A stretch of 64,000 bases of DNA from UBA5336 sp038745855 (GCA_038745855.1 JBCDLC010000001.1:1-64000), one strand, 5' to 3'. Shown: positions 42,924 to 52,458, counted from the first letter of the stretch. Translations and numbers: made by a program. Notes: generated by a model not told the origin, from the sequence alone.

Positions 42924-43142
42924 CTAAATTCGATACAGAGCATCGGTGACGGCCACGACGTGGACACCAGCATGAACAGCAGGCAATGTGCCACTGATTT
43001 CATACATCTTTTTTTGATTTATGCGATCGGCGCGTTCAAGAATCACTTTCTGGAAATAGTTCCAAATTATCTGCGACCCTTCAAAGCCTAGAATTCGGGC
43101 CCGATGTTCTGAGCCAGAGCACGCTAAACAATAAGGAACCAT
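42924..43142 (-). CDS. Short open frame of unknown function in the AT-rich spacer
   Basis: A 72-residue frame with an ATG at 43142 and no clear ribosome binding site. The peptide has IIWNYFQKVILERADRINQKK in the middle and VHAGVHVVAVTDALYRI at the end, with no motif I recognise. Two cysteines lie near the N-terminus (YCLACSG). It could be a leader, a remnant of the missing g1 region, or chance. Confidence 0.3.
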   Translation of the reverse strand: MVPYCLACSGSEHRARILGFEGSQIIWNYFQKVILERADRINQKKMYEISGTLPAVHAGVHVVAVTDALYRI

Positions 43143-43248
43143 GACAGAAGAATCAACAGATCACTAGCGCCAATTCAAAAAAGTACTAGCACTACCCGCC
43201 CAGTAAAAAATTCCTAGGCACTACAAAGCCGCTACTAGCAGAATCCGG

Positions 43249-43271
43249 GGATAAGTACGTTCTTATCCAAC
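43249..43271. promoter_or_regulatory. GTA-associated element, site 5 (palindrome)
   Basis: GGATAAG (43249-43255) and CTTATCC (43262-43268) flank TACGTT. The right half reads GTTGGATAAG on the minus strand. This is the same arm-spacer-arm layout as site 3, with the same six-base spacing. It lies 107 bases upstream of the short frame at 42924-43142 and just after the BCCT stop. Confidence 0.55.
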
Positions 43272-43303
43272 AAATCTGACGACAATCGCTTTCGCCGATA
43301 CCA

Positions 43304-45046
43304 TCATCCTGAAGCATCGGCAGTTGCTGCATCGCCCTCAGAAACCTCGCTTCGCAGACCGCGATAAAGGCTTACGCAGCAGACGAGGAGAACGATGACG
43401 AACGGCAAGCTGGCCGATATTGCGCCTGCCTGAAGCGATGAGAGCGCCTGTGTTCCCCCACCCACAAGGAGGACGATTGCAACCAAGCCTTCCATCGTCG
43501 CCCAGAAGACCCTCTGCGGTATCGGGGCATGCAGCTTTCCGCCCGCGGTAATGGAATCGATCACCAACGATCCGGAATCCGATGATGTCACAAAGAATAC
43601 GAGGAGCAGGACGATCGCCACGATCGATACAAATTCCGAGTAGGGAAGGTTTTCAAGCATGTGGAACAAGACCAGTGACACGTCCTCAATCCCATCTGGC
43701 AATCGGCCCACACCGGCTTTCACCTGTTCGATGGCCGTTGTCCCAAACGCGGTAAACCAAAGCGTCACGACCACCACCGGGACAATCATCACGGCCGCGA
43801 GGAACTCCCGTATCGACCGCCCCTTCGAAACGCGCGCAATGAACATGCCTACAAAGGGTGACCAGGACACCCACCAAGCCCAGTAAAAAATGGTCCAGCC
43901 ATGGAACCAGTCGGGGTCCTCACGACCGACCCAATTGCTCAACGCCGCCGCCTCAGTGAGGTAAGCAATCGTGTTGGTACCGAACCCTTTGAAAATTTCC
44001 AGGGTCGGCCCCGCTACAACCACAAAGATGAAGACGGCGATCGCCAGACCGATATTGATGTTGCTGAGAACCTTGACCCCGCCATCAAGCCCGCGGACGA
44101 CCGAAATGATTGCGAGAGACGTGATCAAGCCGATGATCATGACCTGCGAAAACAGATTGGCCTCGATCCCGAACAGGAATTCCAAACCGCTTGCCGCCTG
44201 TCTGGCGCCAAAGCCCAGGGACGTCGCAAGGCCGAACAGGGTGGAAATCACGGCCACAAGGTCAATAACGTGCCCGGGCCAGCCCCAAACCCGTTCGCCA
44301 AGCAGCGGATAGAACGCCGATCTGATGGTGAGCGGCAGTCCTTTGTTGAAGGCGAAGAACGCAAGCGCCAATCCGACGACCGCATAAACTGCCCAGGGCG
44401 TCACCCCCCAATGGAAGATCGTCGCGGCAAAGGCCATGCGCTCCGCTTCTGGCGTCAGCGGCTCAACGGCCAGGGGTGTGCCGTCCCAGCTGGTGTAGTA
44501 AGCGAGTGGTTCTGCCGCGCCGTAGAAGAGCATTCCAATGCCAACGCCGGCTGCAAACAGCATTGCCAGCCACGATCGCGTCGAGAATTCGACCTCTGCG
44601 TCCTCGCCCCCCAGGCGAATTTTTCCCATGGGAGAGAACGCGATGAAGACGCAGAACACAGCCACGACATTCACCGCCAAGACGAACAACCAATCGAAGG
44701 TGTTGATCGTGAAGTTCCTCGCGCCCATCAACAGGTTCGACGCTAATTCCGGCATGGACAGGGCGACGGCGCAAAACGTCGTGATCAGACCTGCTGCGAG
44801 GAAGAAGACCGGATTGTGTATATCCAAGCCGAGAACCGTCACGTTATCTTGCCCGACTTCATACTCAGTTTCGTACGCATTATCTGGGTCGTAGTCGGAC
44901 AAACGAGGATCCTCGATAGGCTGCAATGTTGGCCGTATGACAGGTCTGGGGCGCTTCTGTCCAACACGATCATTCGACCATCGCAAGAATTCAGCAGCTG
45001 CAACAGGATCCAAGAAAATATTATTCTCAATAATAACAGAGCGCAA
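43304..45046 (-). CDS. BCCT-family compatible-solute transporter
   Basis: The 580-residue membrane protein carries the BCCT core: GLDIHNPVFFLAAGL at the first helix, the substrate-site segment FYWAWWVSWSPFVGMFIARVSKGRSIREF and SSDSGSLVID late in the sequence. It imports glycine betaine, choline or related solutes with Na+ or H+. About 70 residues precede the first helix, and the longest frame starts with TTG, so the true start may lie further in. It diverges from the TonB receptor gene. Confidence 0.93.
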   Translation of the reverse strand: MRSVIIENNIFLDPVAAAEFLRWSNDRVGQKRPRPVIRPTLQPIEDPRLSDYDPDNAYETEYEVGQDNVTVLGLDIHNPVFFLAAGLITTFCAVALSMPELASNLLMGARNFTINTFDWLFVLAVNVVAVFCVFIAFSPMGKIRLGGEDAEVEFSTRSWLAMLFAAGVGIGMLFYGAAEPLAYYTSWDGTPLAVEPLTPEAERMAFAATIFHWGVTPWAVYAVVGLALAFFAFNKGLPLTIRSAFYPLLGERVWGWPGHVIDLVAVISTLFGLATSLGFGARQAASGLEFLFGIEANLFSQVMIIGLITSLAIISVVRGLDGGVKVLSNINIGLAIAVFIFVVVAGPTLEIFKGFGTNTIAYLTEAAALSNWVGREDPDWFHGWTIFYWAWWVSWSPFVGMFIARVSKGRSIREFLAAVMIVPVVVVTLWFTAFGTTAIEQVKAGVGRLPDGIEDVSLVLFHMLENLPYSEFVSIVAIVLLLVFFVTSSDSGSLVIDSITAGGKLHAPIPQRVFWATMEGLVAIVLLVGGGTQALSSLQAGAISASLPFVIVLLVCCVSLYRGLRSEVSEGDAATADASG

Positions 45047-45185
45047 AGTCGCTTGCGCTTGATCTCCCTGTCAAAATGACACGCCGCGATCCCCCGATCT
45101 TCAAAAGACCTGCGGCCCAACGGCCCCGAGTGGTCGAGCCAAGTTCCACCGCACCACGATCAAATACGAGCGCTCCTGCAGCGTG

Positions 45186-45198
45186 AAGGTGTCACCTT
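45186..45198. promoter_or_regulatory. Palindrome upstream of the TonB-dependent receptor
   Basis: AAGGTG and CACCTT flank a single T, about 104 bases before the chosen receptor start. Such a tight palindrome could bind a dimeric regulator. It does not match a Fur box. Function is unassigned. Confidence 0.3.
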
Positions 45199-45301
45199 TG
45201 AGCGACACGGTCCGACTCAATCGTGAACACGCGCTGCACGTTTAATGTTTGCCCAGGCGTGTGCACCCGATAGGCTCCCGCGCGGTGAATGGAGGGTTTC
45301 C

Positions 45302-47800
45302 ATGTTCGAGTTCAGGACCGTTTTATCCGTTGTGGCGGCAAGCTCCCTGGCGGGCTCCTTGGGCGGACTGGCCCATGGGCAGACTTCCGAAACATCTGAA
45401 ACAGCCGTGTTGCGGGTCGCTCCGGTCACCGTGACCGCCCAGAAGAGAGAGGAAACGGAATTCGAAGTTCCGATTACCCTTTCTGCCATCACAGGCGAGC
45501 GGCTCGACGCCTTGCGCGTTCAAAATTTCGACCAACTCGGCGAGCTCACGCCAGGCTTGAACGTCCAGATCATCAGCCCGAACAATCCGAGCTTCGTCAT
45601 TAGGGGTATCTCGTCCGAAAACGGTAACTTCCAGGATCCCTCGCGGGTGTCCGTCTACTTCAACGGCGTCGATGTTTCCCGCTCCCGTGGTGCGTCGTTT
45701 GAGCTGTTCGACCTAGAACGCATAGAAACTGTCAAAGGGCCTCAGGCCACCCTCTTTGGTACTGCCGCGCTCGTTGGCGCCGTCAGTGTGATCACCGCCC
45801 GCCCGGAGGAAGGCTTCAACGGTGAAGTTCGCGCAAGCTACGGCAACTTCAACGCGCTGGAACTGGGCGGTTTCGTCAATGCCGGAAATGAGCAGGTCCA
45901 GGGCCGTTTGGCGGTCAAATACAAGGTGCGAGATGGATATGTCGACAACCGGGGGGGAAGCGCGGGATCCCAGGCATTTGCCGGTGCTGACGATCTGAAC
46001 GGTGTCGAAACCCTCGCCATACGCCCTTCGATCCGCTTCACCCCGAATAACCGGTTCACCGCGGACCTAATCTACAATTACGAATCCAATACGCCGCCTG
46101 GCACAGCCTTCGTCTCCGCTGTCATTCCATCGGGAGGCAGCACGGATCCCTTTCGCGATCCTGACGTCGGCGGTCCGTTCGGTAACCCGTTGCTGCAATT
46201 TACCGGAATTGGTCCGACAGGGCCCGGTTTCCTTCCTATCGGTGATACCGAGATCGCGGCACATCTCGGAGATGATGAACTCGGGCTCGACCGCAAGGTG
46301 CACGATATCAATATCTCCGCGACCTACGAACTCAATGATGCCGTCAGCCTCTTTGGCCTCGCCGCCTACAGGGAATTCGACAGTCTCGAGCTGTTCGATG
46401 TGGACGGCAGCCAGGTTCCGCTCTTTGAGTTTGCCGAAGATACCGAGGGCGAGCAGTTCAATTTCGAGGCCCGCCTTAGCTTCGATAATGGTGGAACGCT
46501 GAAAGGCTTCATCGGCGCCAATTACTTCGATGAGGAAGGCTCCCAGGCGCTTCGCTTTGCTTTCGACGAGACGATTTTCGCGGCCTGTGTTGCCGCAACC
46601 CCCTTCGGCCAGCCTATCCTTGCACCCACCTGCATCAATCCAGATGGCTCCTTCAACCGGGTCAATCTGGATCCCATGACCTCGGCCTTCGCGCCGCTTA
46701 TCCCCGCCGCTCTCGGTCCAGGGATTGCCCTGCTCGGCAACACGTCGAATTTCGGCGACCACGATAGCCTCTCACTATTCGCGGACGCGACATACACGCC
46801 CTTGCCGGCGTTGGATCTGACGGCGGGTATCCGCTTCATCGACGAGACACGGGAGAGCGGTATCTCCACCGTCGTCCCGAACTCGCCGCTCTTGCTCCTG
46901 CAATCGCTTGCGGTGGACCCAACCAATCCGGTGATGCAGCCAATCCTCGCTGGCTTCACCGACACGGGAGGCGCGGTCAGCTCGATTTCCGACAGTTTCG
47001 ATGCGTTCCTTCCTCGTTTCAACGCGCTCTACCGGATCAATGATGAAGCCAATGTCTACGCGACAATCTCGAGGGGGCGGCGCAGTCCGACTTTGTCGAT
47101 TACCGAAAGCGATCCCTTCACACCGAGCTTCATCGACGAAGAGATTGTCTGGAACTACGAGGCAGGCTTCAAGGCGTTCTTCGCCAATGGGCGCGCACGG
47201 CTGGATGGGGCCGTCTTTTTTCAGGACTACGAAGATTTCCGCGTCACCATCGTCGATGTCATCGCAGGCGGTGTGAACGCCGTGTCGGCCGGGAAAGCCA
47301 CGAATATCGGCGTGGAATTGGAAGGCGAATTCGCCCTCACCGAAGCCCTGAGCGTTGTGGCTGGATTCGCCTATATCGACGGTGAAATCGATGATGATGC
47401 TGAGAACGGCCTGCTCGCTGGTAATCGCTTCCCGCTGCAACCGGAAACATCTGGCTCAATCGTCGTAGACTATCGGGACACACTGGCCAGCGGCACCGGG
47501 TTCGGCGGCGTCGACGGATTTGTCACCGCGAGTTGGACCTATCGCAGCGACATCTTTTTCCAGGCAGACAATGCACAGATTGCAGGCATTGATATCACTG
47601 AGGACGATGTCTCACTCTTCGGCGTGCGCGCTGGGGTCGATCTAACGGATTTTGACTTCTCCGTTTCGGTGTTTGGATCGAACATCTTCGACGAAGAGTA
47701 CAACGTCGATGGAGGCGGTATCGGTGCCGTCTTCGGGACCCCCACCTTCATCCCAGGTCCTCCGGCCCTTTACGGAATAGAAGTGTCCAAACGCTTCTGA
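45302..47800 (+). CDS. TonB-dependent outer-membrane receptor
   Basis: The 832-residue protein has a signal peptide (about 1-26, ending LAHGQ), a TonB-box-like VTVTAQKREE, a plug domain (to about 175, with FVIRGISSENGNFQDPSRVSVYFNGVDVSR and IETVKGPQATLFGTAALVGAVSVIT) and a 22-strand barrel ending in IEVSKRF. It takes up a large substrate, unknown here, with TonB energy. I chose ATG 45302 because GGAGGG precedes it and it opens the signal peptide; an ATG at 45245 would add 19 residues. No transcription regulator or metabolic gene adjoins it. Confidence 0.93.
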   Translation: MFEFRTVLSVVAASSLAGSLGGLAHGQTSETSETAVLRVAPVTVTAQKREETEFEVPITLSAITGERLDALRVQNFDQLGELTPGLNVQIISPNNPSFVIRGISSENGNFQDPSRVSVYFNGVDVSRSRGASFELFDLERIETVKGPQATLFGTAALVGAVSVITARPEEGFNGEVRASYGNFNALELGGFVNAGNEQVQGRLAVKYKVRDGYVDNRGGSAGSQAFAGADDLNGVETLAIRPSIRFTPNNRFTADLIYNYESNTPPGTAFVSAVIPSGGSTDPFRDPDVGGPFGNPLLQFTGIGPTGPGFLPIGDTEIAAHLGDDELGLDRKVHDINISATYELNDAVSLFGLAAYREFDSLELFDVDGSQVPLFEFAEDTEGEQFNFEARLSFDNGGTLKGFIGANYFDEEGSQALRFAFDETIFAACVAATPFGQPILAPTCINPDGSFNRVNLDPMTSAFAPLIPAALGPGIALLGNTSNFGDHDSLSLFADATYTPLPALDLTAGIRFIDETRESGISTVVPNSPLLLLQSLAVDPTNPVMQPILAGFTDTGGAVSSISDSFDAFLPRFNALYRINDEANVYATISRGRRSPTLSITESDPFTPSFIDEEIVWNYEAGFKAFFANGRARLDGAVFFQDYEDFRVTIVDVIAGGVNAVSAGKATNIGVELEGEFALTEALSVVAGFAYIDGEIDDDAENGLLAGNRFPLQPETSGSIVVDYRDTLASGTGFGGVDGFVTASWTYRSDIFFQADNAQIAGIDITEDDVSLFGVRAGVDLTDFDFSVSVFGSNIFDEEYNVDGGGIGAVFGTPTFIPGPPALYGIEVSKRF

Positions 47801-47890
47801 AGCAGGTACGCGAGCGCATTCATCGGCGCTAAGCGGCCCAAGCGTCATTGCAAATCGCTTCGTGTTCGCCGCGCCGGCTTGCGAGTGGCG

Positions 47891-48538
47891 TCAGGATGCT
47901 GAGCCGTTGATGGTGTCTTGCATATGGTCGAGCAACGCATCGAATCCCTGGTTGGAGACCAATGCCGAAAACTGCGCCCTTCGCTCAATGCTCACGGAAA
48001 TGCCCTCAACAATGACATCCACGAGGCGCAGTTGGCCATCATCATCGAGCACACGCCAATCGACTTTGGCCCGCTCACGACCACGATCGTCAAACAGGAC
48101 CGAGCGAACAATGAAATCACCCGGCTTGCGCGTCATCACCGTATCAATCTCAATGCGCCGAGTGACAAGCTGGTCCAACTGTTCGCCAAAAACCGCCGTG
48201 ATATAGGCCTCAAACTTTGCGTCGTAGGTTTCAACATTCACTGGATCGGCGGACTGCCGAATGGACTGCGATAAGACAAACCGGCTCATCCGCTCGACCG
48301 ACAGGTGTTCAGAGAGGTAGGCACTTAGACGAATCCTCCGCGCTTCAGGATCGTCGCCATCGTTCACGACAAGCGCCTTGAGGTCGTCGATGACCGTAAC
48401 AATGAAGTCCCCGGGATCCGCCTTACTGTCCATATCCTCAGCGACGGACTGCTCAGGTGTTTGACCTAGGGTCTGTTGCGGAAAGAAAACAGCCATCGCA
48501 CCAGCGACAAGCAGGTACGCAAGGGGGCGATTTATCAT
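47891..48538 (-). CDS. MlaC/Ttg2D-like periplasmic lipid-binding protein
   Basis: The 215-residue protein has a signal peptide ending near LGQ (about residue 26) and an MlaC fold, with RIRLSAYLSEHLSVERMSRFVLSQ and GQLRLVDVIVEGISVSIERRAQFSALVSNQGFDALLDHM. I chose the ATG at 48538. It lies 76 bases after the HpnN-type exporter on the same strand. In hopanoid-making bacteria this pair often travels together and may move lipids to the outer membrane. Confidence 0.9.
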   Translation of the reverse strand: MINRPLAYLLVAGAMAVFFPQQTLGQTPEQSVAEDMDSKADPGDFIVTVIDDLKALVVNDGDDPEARRIRLSAYLSEHLSVERMSRFVLSQSIRQSADPVNVETYDAKFEAYITAVFGEQLDQLVTRRIEIDTVMTRKPGDFIVRSVLFDDRGRERAKVDWRVLDDDGQLRLVDVIVEGISVSIERRAQFSALVSNQGFDALLDHMQDTINGSAS

Positions 48539-48614
48539 CAAAGGCCTCGCACAGCTTACGACTTCGCGACACTATCAGCAGTTCGCCAGACGATTGAAGG
48601 AGCAATCGCAGATC

Positions 48615-51290
48615 TCACTGAGACGTCACCGGCGCGCGATCGCCGCGCAAGACAAGGGCACGCTCCATTAACCAAGGCAAAACAACGACCGTGCACAGCA
48701 ATGTGCAGGCAATCGCGACCGTCAGGAGAGCGCCCATACTGGCGACGCCCTGGTGGGGCGAGAAGGACAGTGTCCCGAACGTCGCGATGGTTGTGATCGC
48801 ACTATAGAATACCGCTCGTGGGGTCGACGTCTCGTAGACCTTGCCTGCGAGTTCGGGAGATGCATTTGCATCCCTGCCCTGCCCAACGGTCCGAAGTCCC
48901 AAATGGATCCCACTATCGGCGCCAACGCCCACGAGAAGCGGTAAGACGATAATATTCGCGAAATTGAACGGCATGCCCAACAGCACGCTGCCAGCCGCTG
49001 TAAGCAATCCAGCGAGCGCCAGACAGAACAGGATTACCGCGACAAGCCAACCATCGCGGAGGACCAACCATAGCAGCAGGGTGACGGCAAAAAAGGCAAA
49101 TCCAATCGCCTGCAACATCGCTTGGGAAATCACACGGCCCGACTCCAGAACACTCCGCGCAGACCCGGCCGCCCGCGGGTCCGCGGCCCGTACAGCATCG
49201 ACGAACCGGGCACGGGCCTCTTCATCTCGCAAGTCGTCAGCCGGTTCGATTTGTAAGCGATAGTCGCCATCCTTGCTGAGATAACGATCACGAAGCGTCT
49301 GGGGTAGGTCGTCGGCCTCGAAAGGCGCTGCCAGGATTTGAGCGCGGAGCTGGTCGTACTGATTAGGCCAGTAAGCGAAAAGATCGCCGTTTACCGCATC
49401 AATGATGCCTGGATCATTCTGGGCGGCTGCCTGAAGATCCAGCAATGCCCCTCGCAACATGAGTGTCTCTTGCTGTCCGAACATCTCCAGCCGATCCAGC
49501 AGATCCGGGAGCAGAGACCGGTCACCCTTTGTGCCTACAGCCTCCGCATCGCTGAAAGCCAATCCGAGCCCAATGGCGGCGATGTCGATAAGGTCCGCTT
49601 TCTCAAATTGATCTTCAGGAACGAGATCATCGAGGCTGATCACCCGTCGCACCTCGGGCAATGCTTCGAGCTTTTCTTTTGTGGCGCCAATCCGTGCGGG
49701 GTCTTGCTCAAGGACCGACAGCGAAAAAGGCTGTGTATCAGGATCGTCAAACAGCAGATTGAACGCGCGGACCGAGGGCGCTTCCGGGTCGCGAAGGGCC
49801 ATCGGATCGGCGTCGAAGCGAACCTGCGGAAGCAATGCAACGCCAACGAGGCCAAGTCCGAGCACCCCATACACCGCTGTTGAATGCACCTGCGACATGG
49901 CGTCGAGCAAAGATCGTTTTGGTGCCTGGTCGGCAGCCTCCGCCATCTGTCGCTCGGGCAAGAGGGTGAATGCCGCCGGAAGCAAAGTGACAGACACGAC
50001 GAATGCAACGAGAACCCCGAAGCCGGAGACGATCCCTAGCTGCGCCATGCCTATGAACTGTGTGGGTGCGAACGAAAAGAATGCTAGTGCAGATGTCGGT
50101 GCACAGAGGGCGAGGGCTGCGCCAATCCGGCGAACACTTCTTGCCATGGCTCGATGGGTTTTCCGCCCGGATTGTCGCTCTTCTTGCACAGATAGCGCGA
50201 AGTGAATCGCAAAATCGATCCCTAATCCGATCATGAGAACAGCAAAGGCAACCGAAACCAGATTGAGATCGCCGAAGACGACTGCAGCAAACCCGGCCGT
50301 TATGGAAATGGACACCACAAGGGCTGCCAAGCAGGTCACGATCAACACAAATGAACGAAGCGCGATCATCAGGATGATGCTGACGAACAGAAAAGAAAGC
50401 CCAAGGGCGACCGCCATTCCGTCTGTCACACTCTGAAGTTCCTCAGTCCGCAATGCGACATCGCCAGTGATGTCGGCGATGACTTCGAACCCTTCCGTTT
50501 CACGAAGCTCACGGACCAATTCCCCAATCGCAAGGACAGCCGGGCGGGCGGGCTGCAACCGGCTGTAGTCCAGGGTTGGCGTTACGATGACGATCTGCTG
50601 GTTCAGCGCATCCGCGTCATCAGGATCTTGAAAAATAGCCCGCCAGGAAAGGGGTTCTGGTTCACCTTCCAGTCGCGCATTGATGACATTGGTCGCCGCA
50701 GAAAACGCTCTCGCCATGGCCTCAGCCACTGGCTCGCCGGGCTCGACGGCCTCCGTCGCGAGAAGCAGCGCCGCGTATAGGTCCTCCAGCTCAGGGTCAC
50801 GGCCCAGCCGGCGGATTAATGGAGCCGCCTCCGACATTCTCGGAAGCAACTGTTCCAATTCATCAAGGTCGAGGAACAGAAGGCCATTCTGCTGGAAGAA
50901 AGGGTCGCTCACAGGCGAGAATACCGCTTCAACAGCATCCGTGCGCTCCGCCAGCCTTTCGGTCATCAATCGAGCAAATGCTGCGGCCTCATCGGGCGAA
51001 CGGCCCCGGATCACCAGCACGATCTGCTTTTCCTGCTCTGGAAAGGCATCATTCAGCGCGAGGTTCGCTTTGCGGTAATCCAATTCCGGCGACACCATTT
51101 TTGACGTGTCACTGTTCACACCAAGGAAATTGGCCGCCAAGGCCAATCCTATCAGCGCGGACAATCCCATCGCAGCGAGTGTAATCAATGGCTTGCGAGA
51201 AACGCCATCGACCCAATACCACATCGCAGATTCGAGCGGTCTGAGCCGTTTGGTCGGGTTTGACGCCTTCAGCACCATACGATCTGTCAT
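48615..51290 (-). CDS. hpnN: RND/MMPL lipid exporter, HpnN type
   Basis: The 891-residue protein has the RND/MMPL plan: a large periplasmic loop after helix 1, a sterol-sensing-like helix bundle (GMAVALGLSFLFVSIILMIALRSFVLIVTC, ISITAGFAAVVFGDLNLVSVAFAVLMIGLGIDFAIHF), then a second repeat (MPFNFANIIVLPLLVGVGADSGIHL). Resemblance to HpnN, which carries hopanoids from inner to outer membrane, rests on the GIDFAIH and GADSGIH motifs plus the MlaC neighbour. No other hpn genes are in the window. Confidence 0.88.
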   Translation of the reverse strand: MTDRMVLKASNPTKRLRPLESAMWYWVDGVSRKPLITLAAMGLSALIGLALAANFLGVNSDTSKMVSPELDYRKANLALNDAFPEQEKQIVLVIRGRSPDEAAAFARLMTERLAERTDAVEAVFSPVSDPFFQQNGLLFLDLDELEQLLPRMSEAAPLIRRLGRDPELEDLYAALLLATEAVEPGEPVAEAMARAFSAATNVINARLEGEPEPLSWRAIFQDPDDADALNQQIVIVTPTLDYSRLQPARPAVLAIGELVRELRETEGFEVIADITGDVALRTEELQSVTDGMAVALGLSFLFVSIILMIALRSFVLIVTCLAALVVSISITAGFAAVVFGDLNLVSVAFAVLMIGLGIDFAIHFALSVQEERQSGRKTHRAMARSVRRIGAALALCAPTSALAFFSFAPTQFIGMAQLGIVSGFGVLVAFVVSVTLLPAAFTLLPERQMAEAADQAPKRSLLDAMSQVHSTAVYGVLGLGLVGVALLPQVRFDADPMALRDPEAPSVRAFNLLFDDPDTQPFSLSVLEQDPARIGATKEKLEALPEVRRVISLDDLVPEDQFEKADLIDIAAIGLGLAFSDAEAVGTKGDRSLLPDLLDRLEMFGQQETLMLRGALLDLQAAAQNDPGIIDAVNGDLFAYWPNQYDQLRAQILAAPFEADDLPQTLRDRYLSKDGDYRLQIEPADDLRDEEARARFVDAVRAADPRAAGSARSVLESGRVISQAMLQAIGFAFFAVTLLLWLVLRDGWLVAVILFCLALAGLLTAAGSVLLGMPFNFANIIVLPLLVGVGADSGIHLGLRTVGQGRDANASPELAGKVYETSTPRAVFYSAITTIATFGTLSFSPHQGVASMGALLTVAIACTLLCTVVVLPWLMERALVLRGDRAPVTSQ

Positions 51291-51385
51291 TGTGCGTTGG
51301 TCCTTGTTAGCAGCCTTTCAGGGTCGCGATGGACCATTGATCGCCGTTTACGGAGGGTGCGCGCTTCGTTTAGATCCACGCGGCC

Positions 51386-52420
51386 ATGGTTTCTTTCGCA
51401 CCCGTCTTCATCGTCGGCACAGGCCGGTGCGGTTCGACACTCATGTCCAACCTTGTCTCCTTGCATCCCGATATCCTTAGCCTATCGGAAGTCTTCACCA
51501 CTTTCACCACAAGAGCGTTTGTGAGCAGGCAATTGGATGGCCCTGCATTCTGGAACATGCTCAAACATCCATCGCCGGTGCTCCGCAAGTCGATAACGCC
51601 GGAAACAAGCCCTGTTGAATTCACGTATAAGTTTGGACCAGGCGCGCTGTTCACGCCCAGTACGCTTCCTGCGTGCATGATGATGACACTACCCCACCTC
51701 GCAGACGATGCCGACCATCTCTACGCAGAGCTTGAACCGGTAATCCGGGCACGGCCTAAGGCGGCGCTGGCCGAACAGTACCGGTACTGGTTTGACTGGA
51801 TGGCCAAACGCCAAGGGAAGAAACTGTGGATAGAACGCACAGGATCGTCCATCACCATGGTGAAGGCGCTCAATCGGCTTTTTCCCGATGCCAAGTTCGT
51901 TCATATTCACCGTGACGGGCGAGAGACAGCGCTCTCCATGCAAGCGTTCAAGCCAATGCGGGTCTTCCTACATATGCGCAGGCGGCTTAAGCGGTTTGGC
52001 ATCGACATCCTGAAGACTCCATTCCGGTATTCAGACAGTCGGGTCATCTACGCGCTCGCCCCCTTCATCGAACAAGTCACGCCAACTGAGGCCTTGCTTG
52101 AGCGTGTGCCTAGCGTTGGCGATATCGGTCGGTTCTGGTCAGATATGATCGACATCGGCCTCCGGGATCTCTCCACCCTGCCCCAACATCGCGTCCACAC
52201 CATGGCTTACGCAGACCTCGTGTCACGACCGGTGGAAACGCTAGAGGCCTTCATCGCCTTCGCTGCACCGGGCGTTCCCGACAAAGCCTGGATTGAAGCG
52301 GCATCCGGAATCCCGAGGCAAAAGCCCCAAGCGTGGAGGAGCTTGTCGAAAACCAATCTTCTCGCGCTAGAGCGCGCCTGCGCAAAAGGCCAGAGGCTGC
52401 TGGGTTATTCGAGCGGATAG
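51386..52420 (+). CDS. Sulfotransferase-family protein
   Basis: The 344-residue protein begins with the PAPS-binding loop FIVGTGRCGSTLMSNLVSLHPDILSLSEVF (5'-PSB) and later has the 3'-phosphate-binding FVHIHRDGRETALSM. It transfers sulfate from PAPS to a carbohydrate, lipid or protein. It diverges from hpnN and ends before the DUF1295 gene on the opposite strand. The acceptor is unknown. Confidence 0.88.
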   Translation: MVSFAPVFIVGTGRCGSTLMSNLVSLHPDILSLSEVFTTFTTRAFVSRQLDGPAFWNMLKHPSPVLRKSITPETSPVEFTYKFGPGALFTPSTLPACMMMTLPHLADDADHLYAELEPVIRARPKAALAEQYRYWFDWMAKRQGKKLWIERTGSSITMVKALNRLFPDAKFVHIHRDGRETALSMQAFKPMRVFLHMRRRLKRFGIDILKTPFRYSDSRVIYALAPFIEQVTPTEALLERVPSVGDIGRFWSDMIDIGLRDLSTLPQHRVHTMAYADLVSRPVETLEAFIAFAAPGVPDKAWIEAASGIPRQKPQAWRSLSKTNLLALERACAKGQRLLGYSSG

Positions 52421-52458
52421 TCGACGGCATCGGCAGGCGCGCAGCGGCCGACTATGTT

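Larger units (their letters stand above)
42728..43303. other. AT-rich spacer beyond the terminase
   Basis: Much lower in GC than the rest, especially 42775-42910 (runs of A and T such as TTAAAAAAGAAAG and AGAAATTAAATTATTTACG). It holds two copies of the shared GGATAAG element, at 42757-42766 and as a palindrome at 43249-43268, and one short minus-strand frame (42924-43142). Three ACTAGC copies lie between 43165 and 43240. It separates the GTA cluster from the BCCT transporter gene. Confidence 0.6.
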
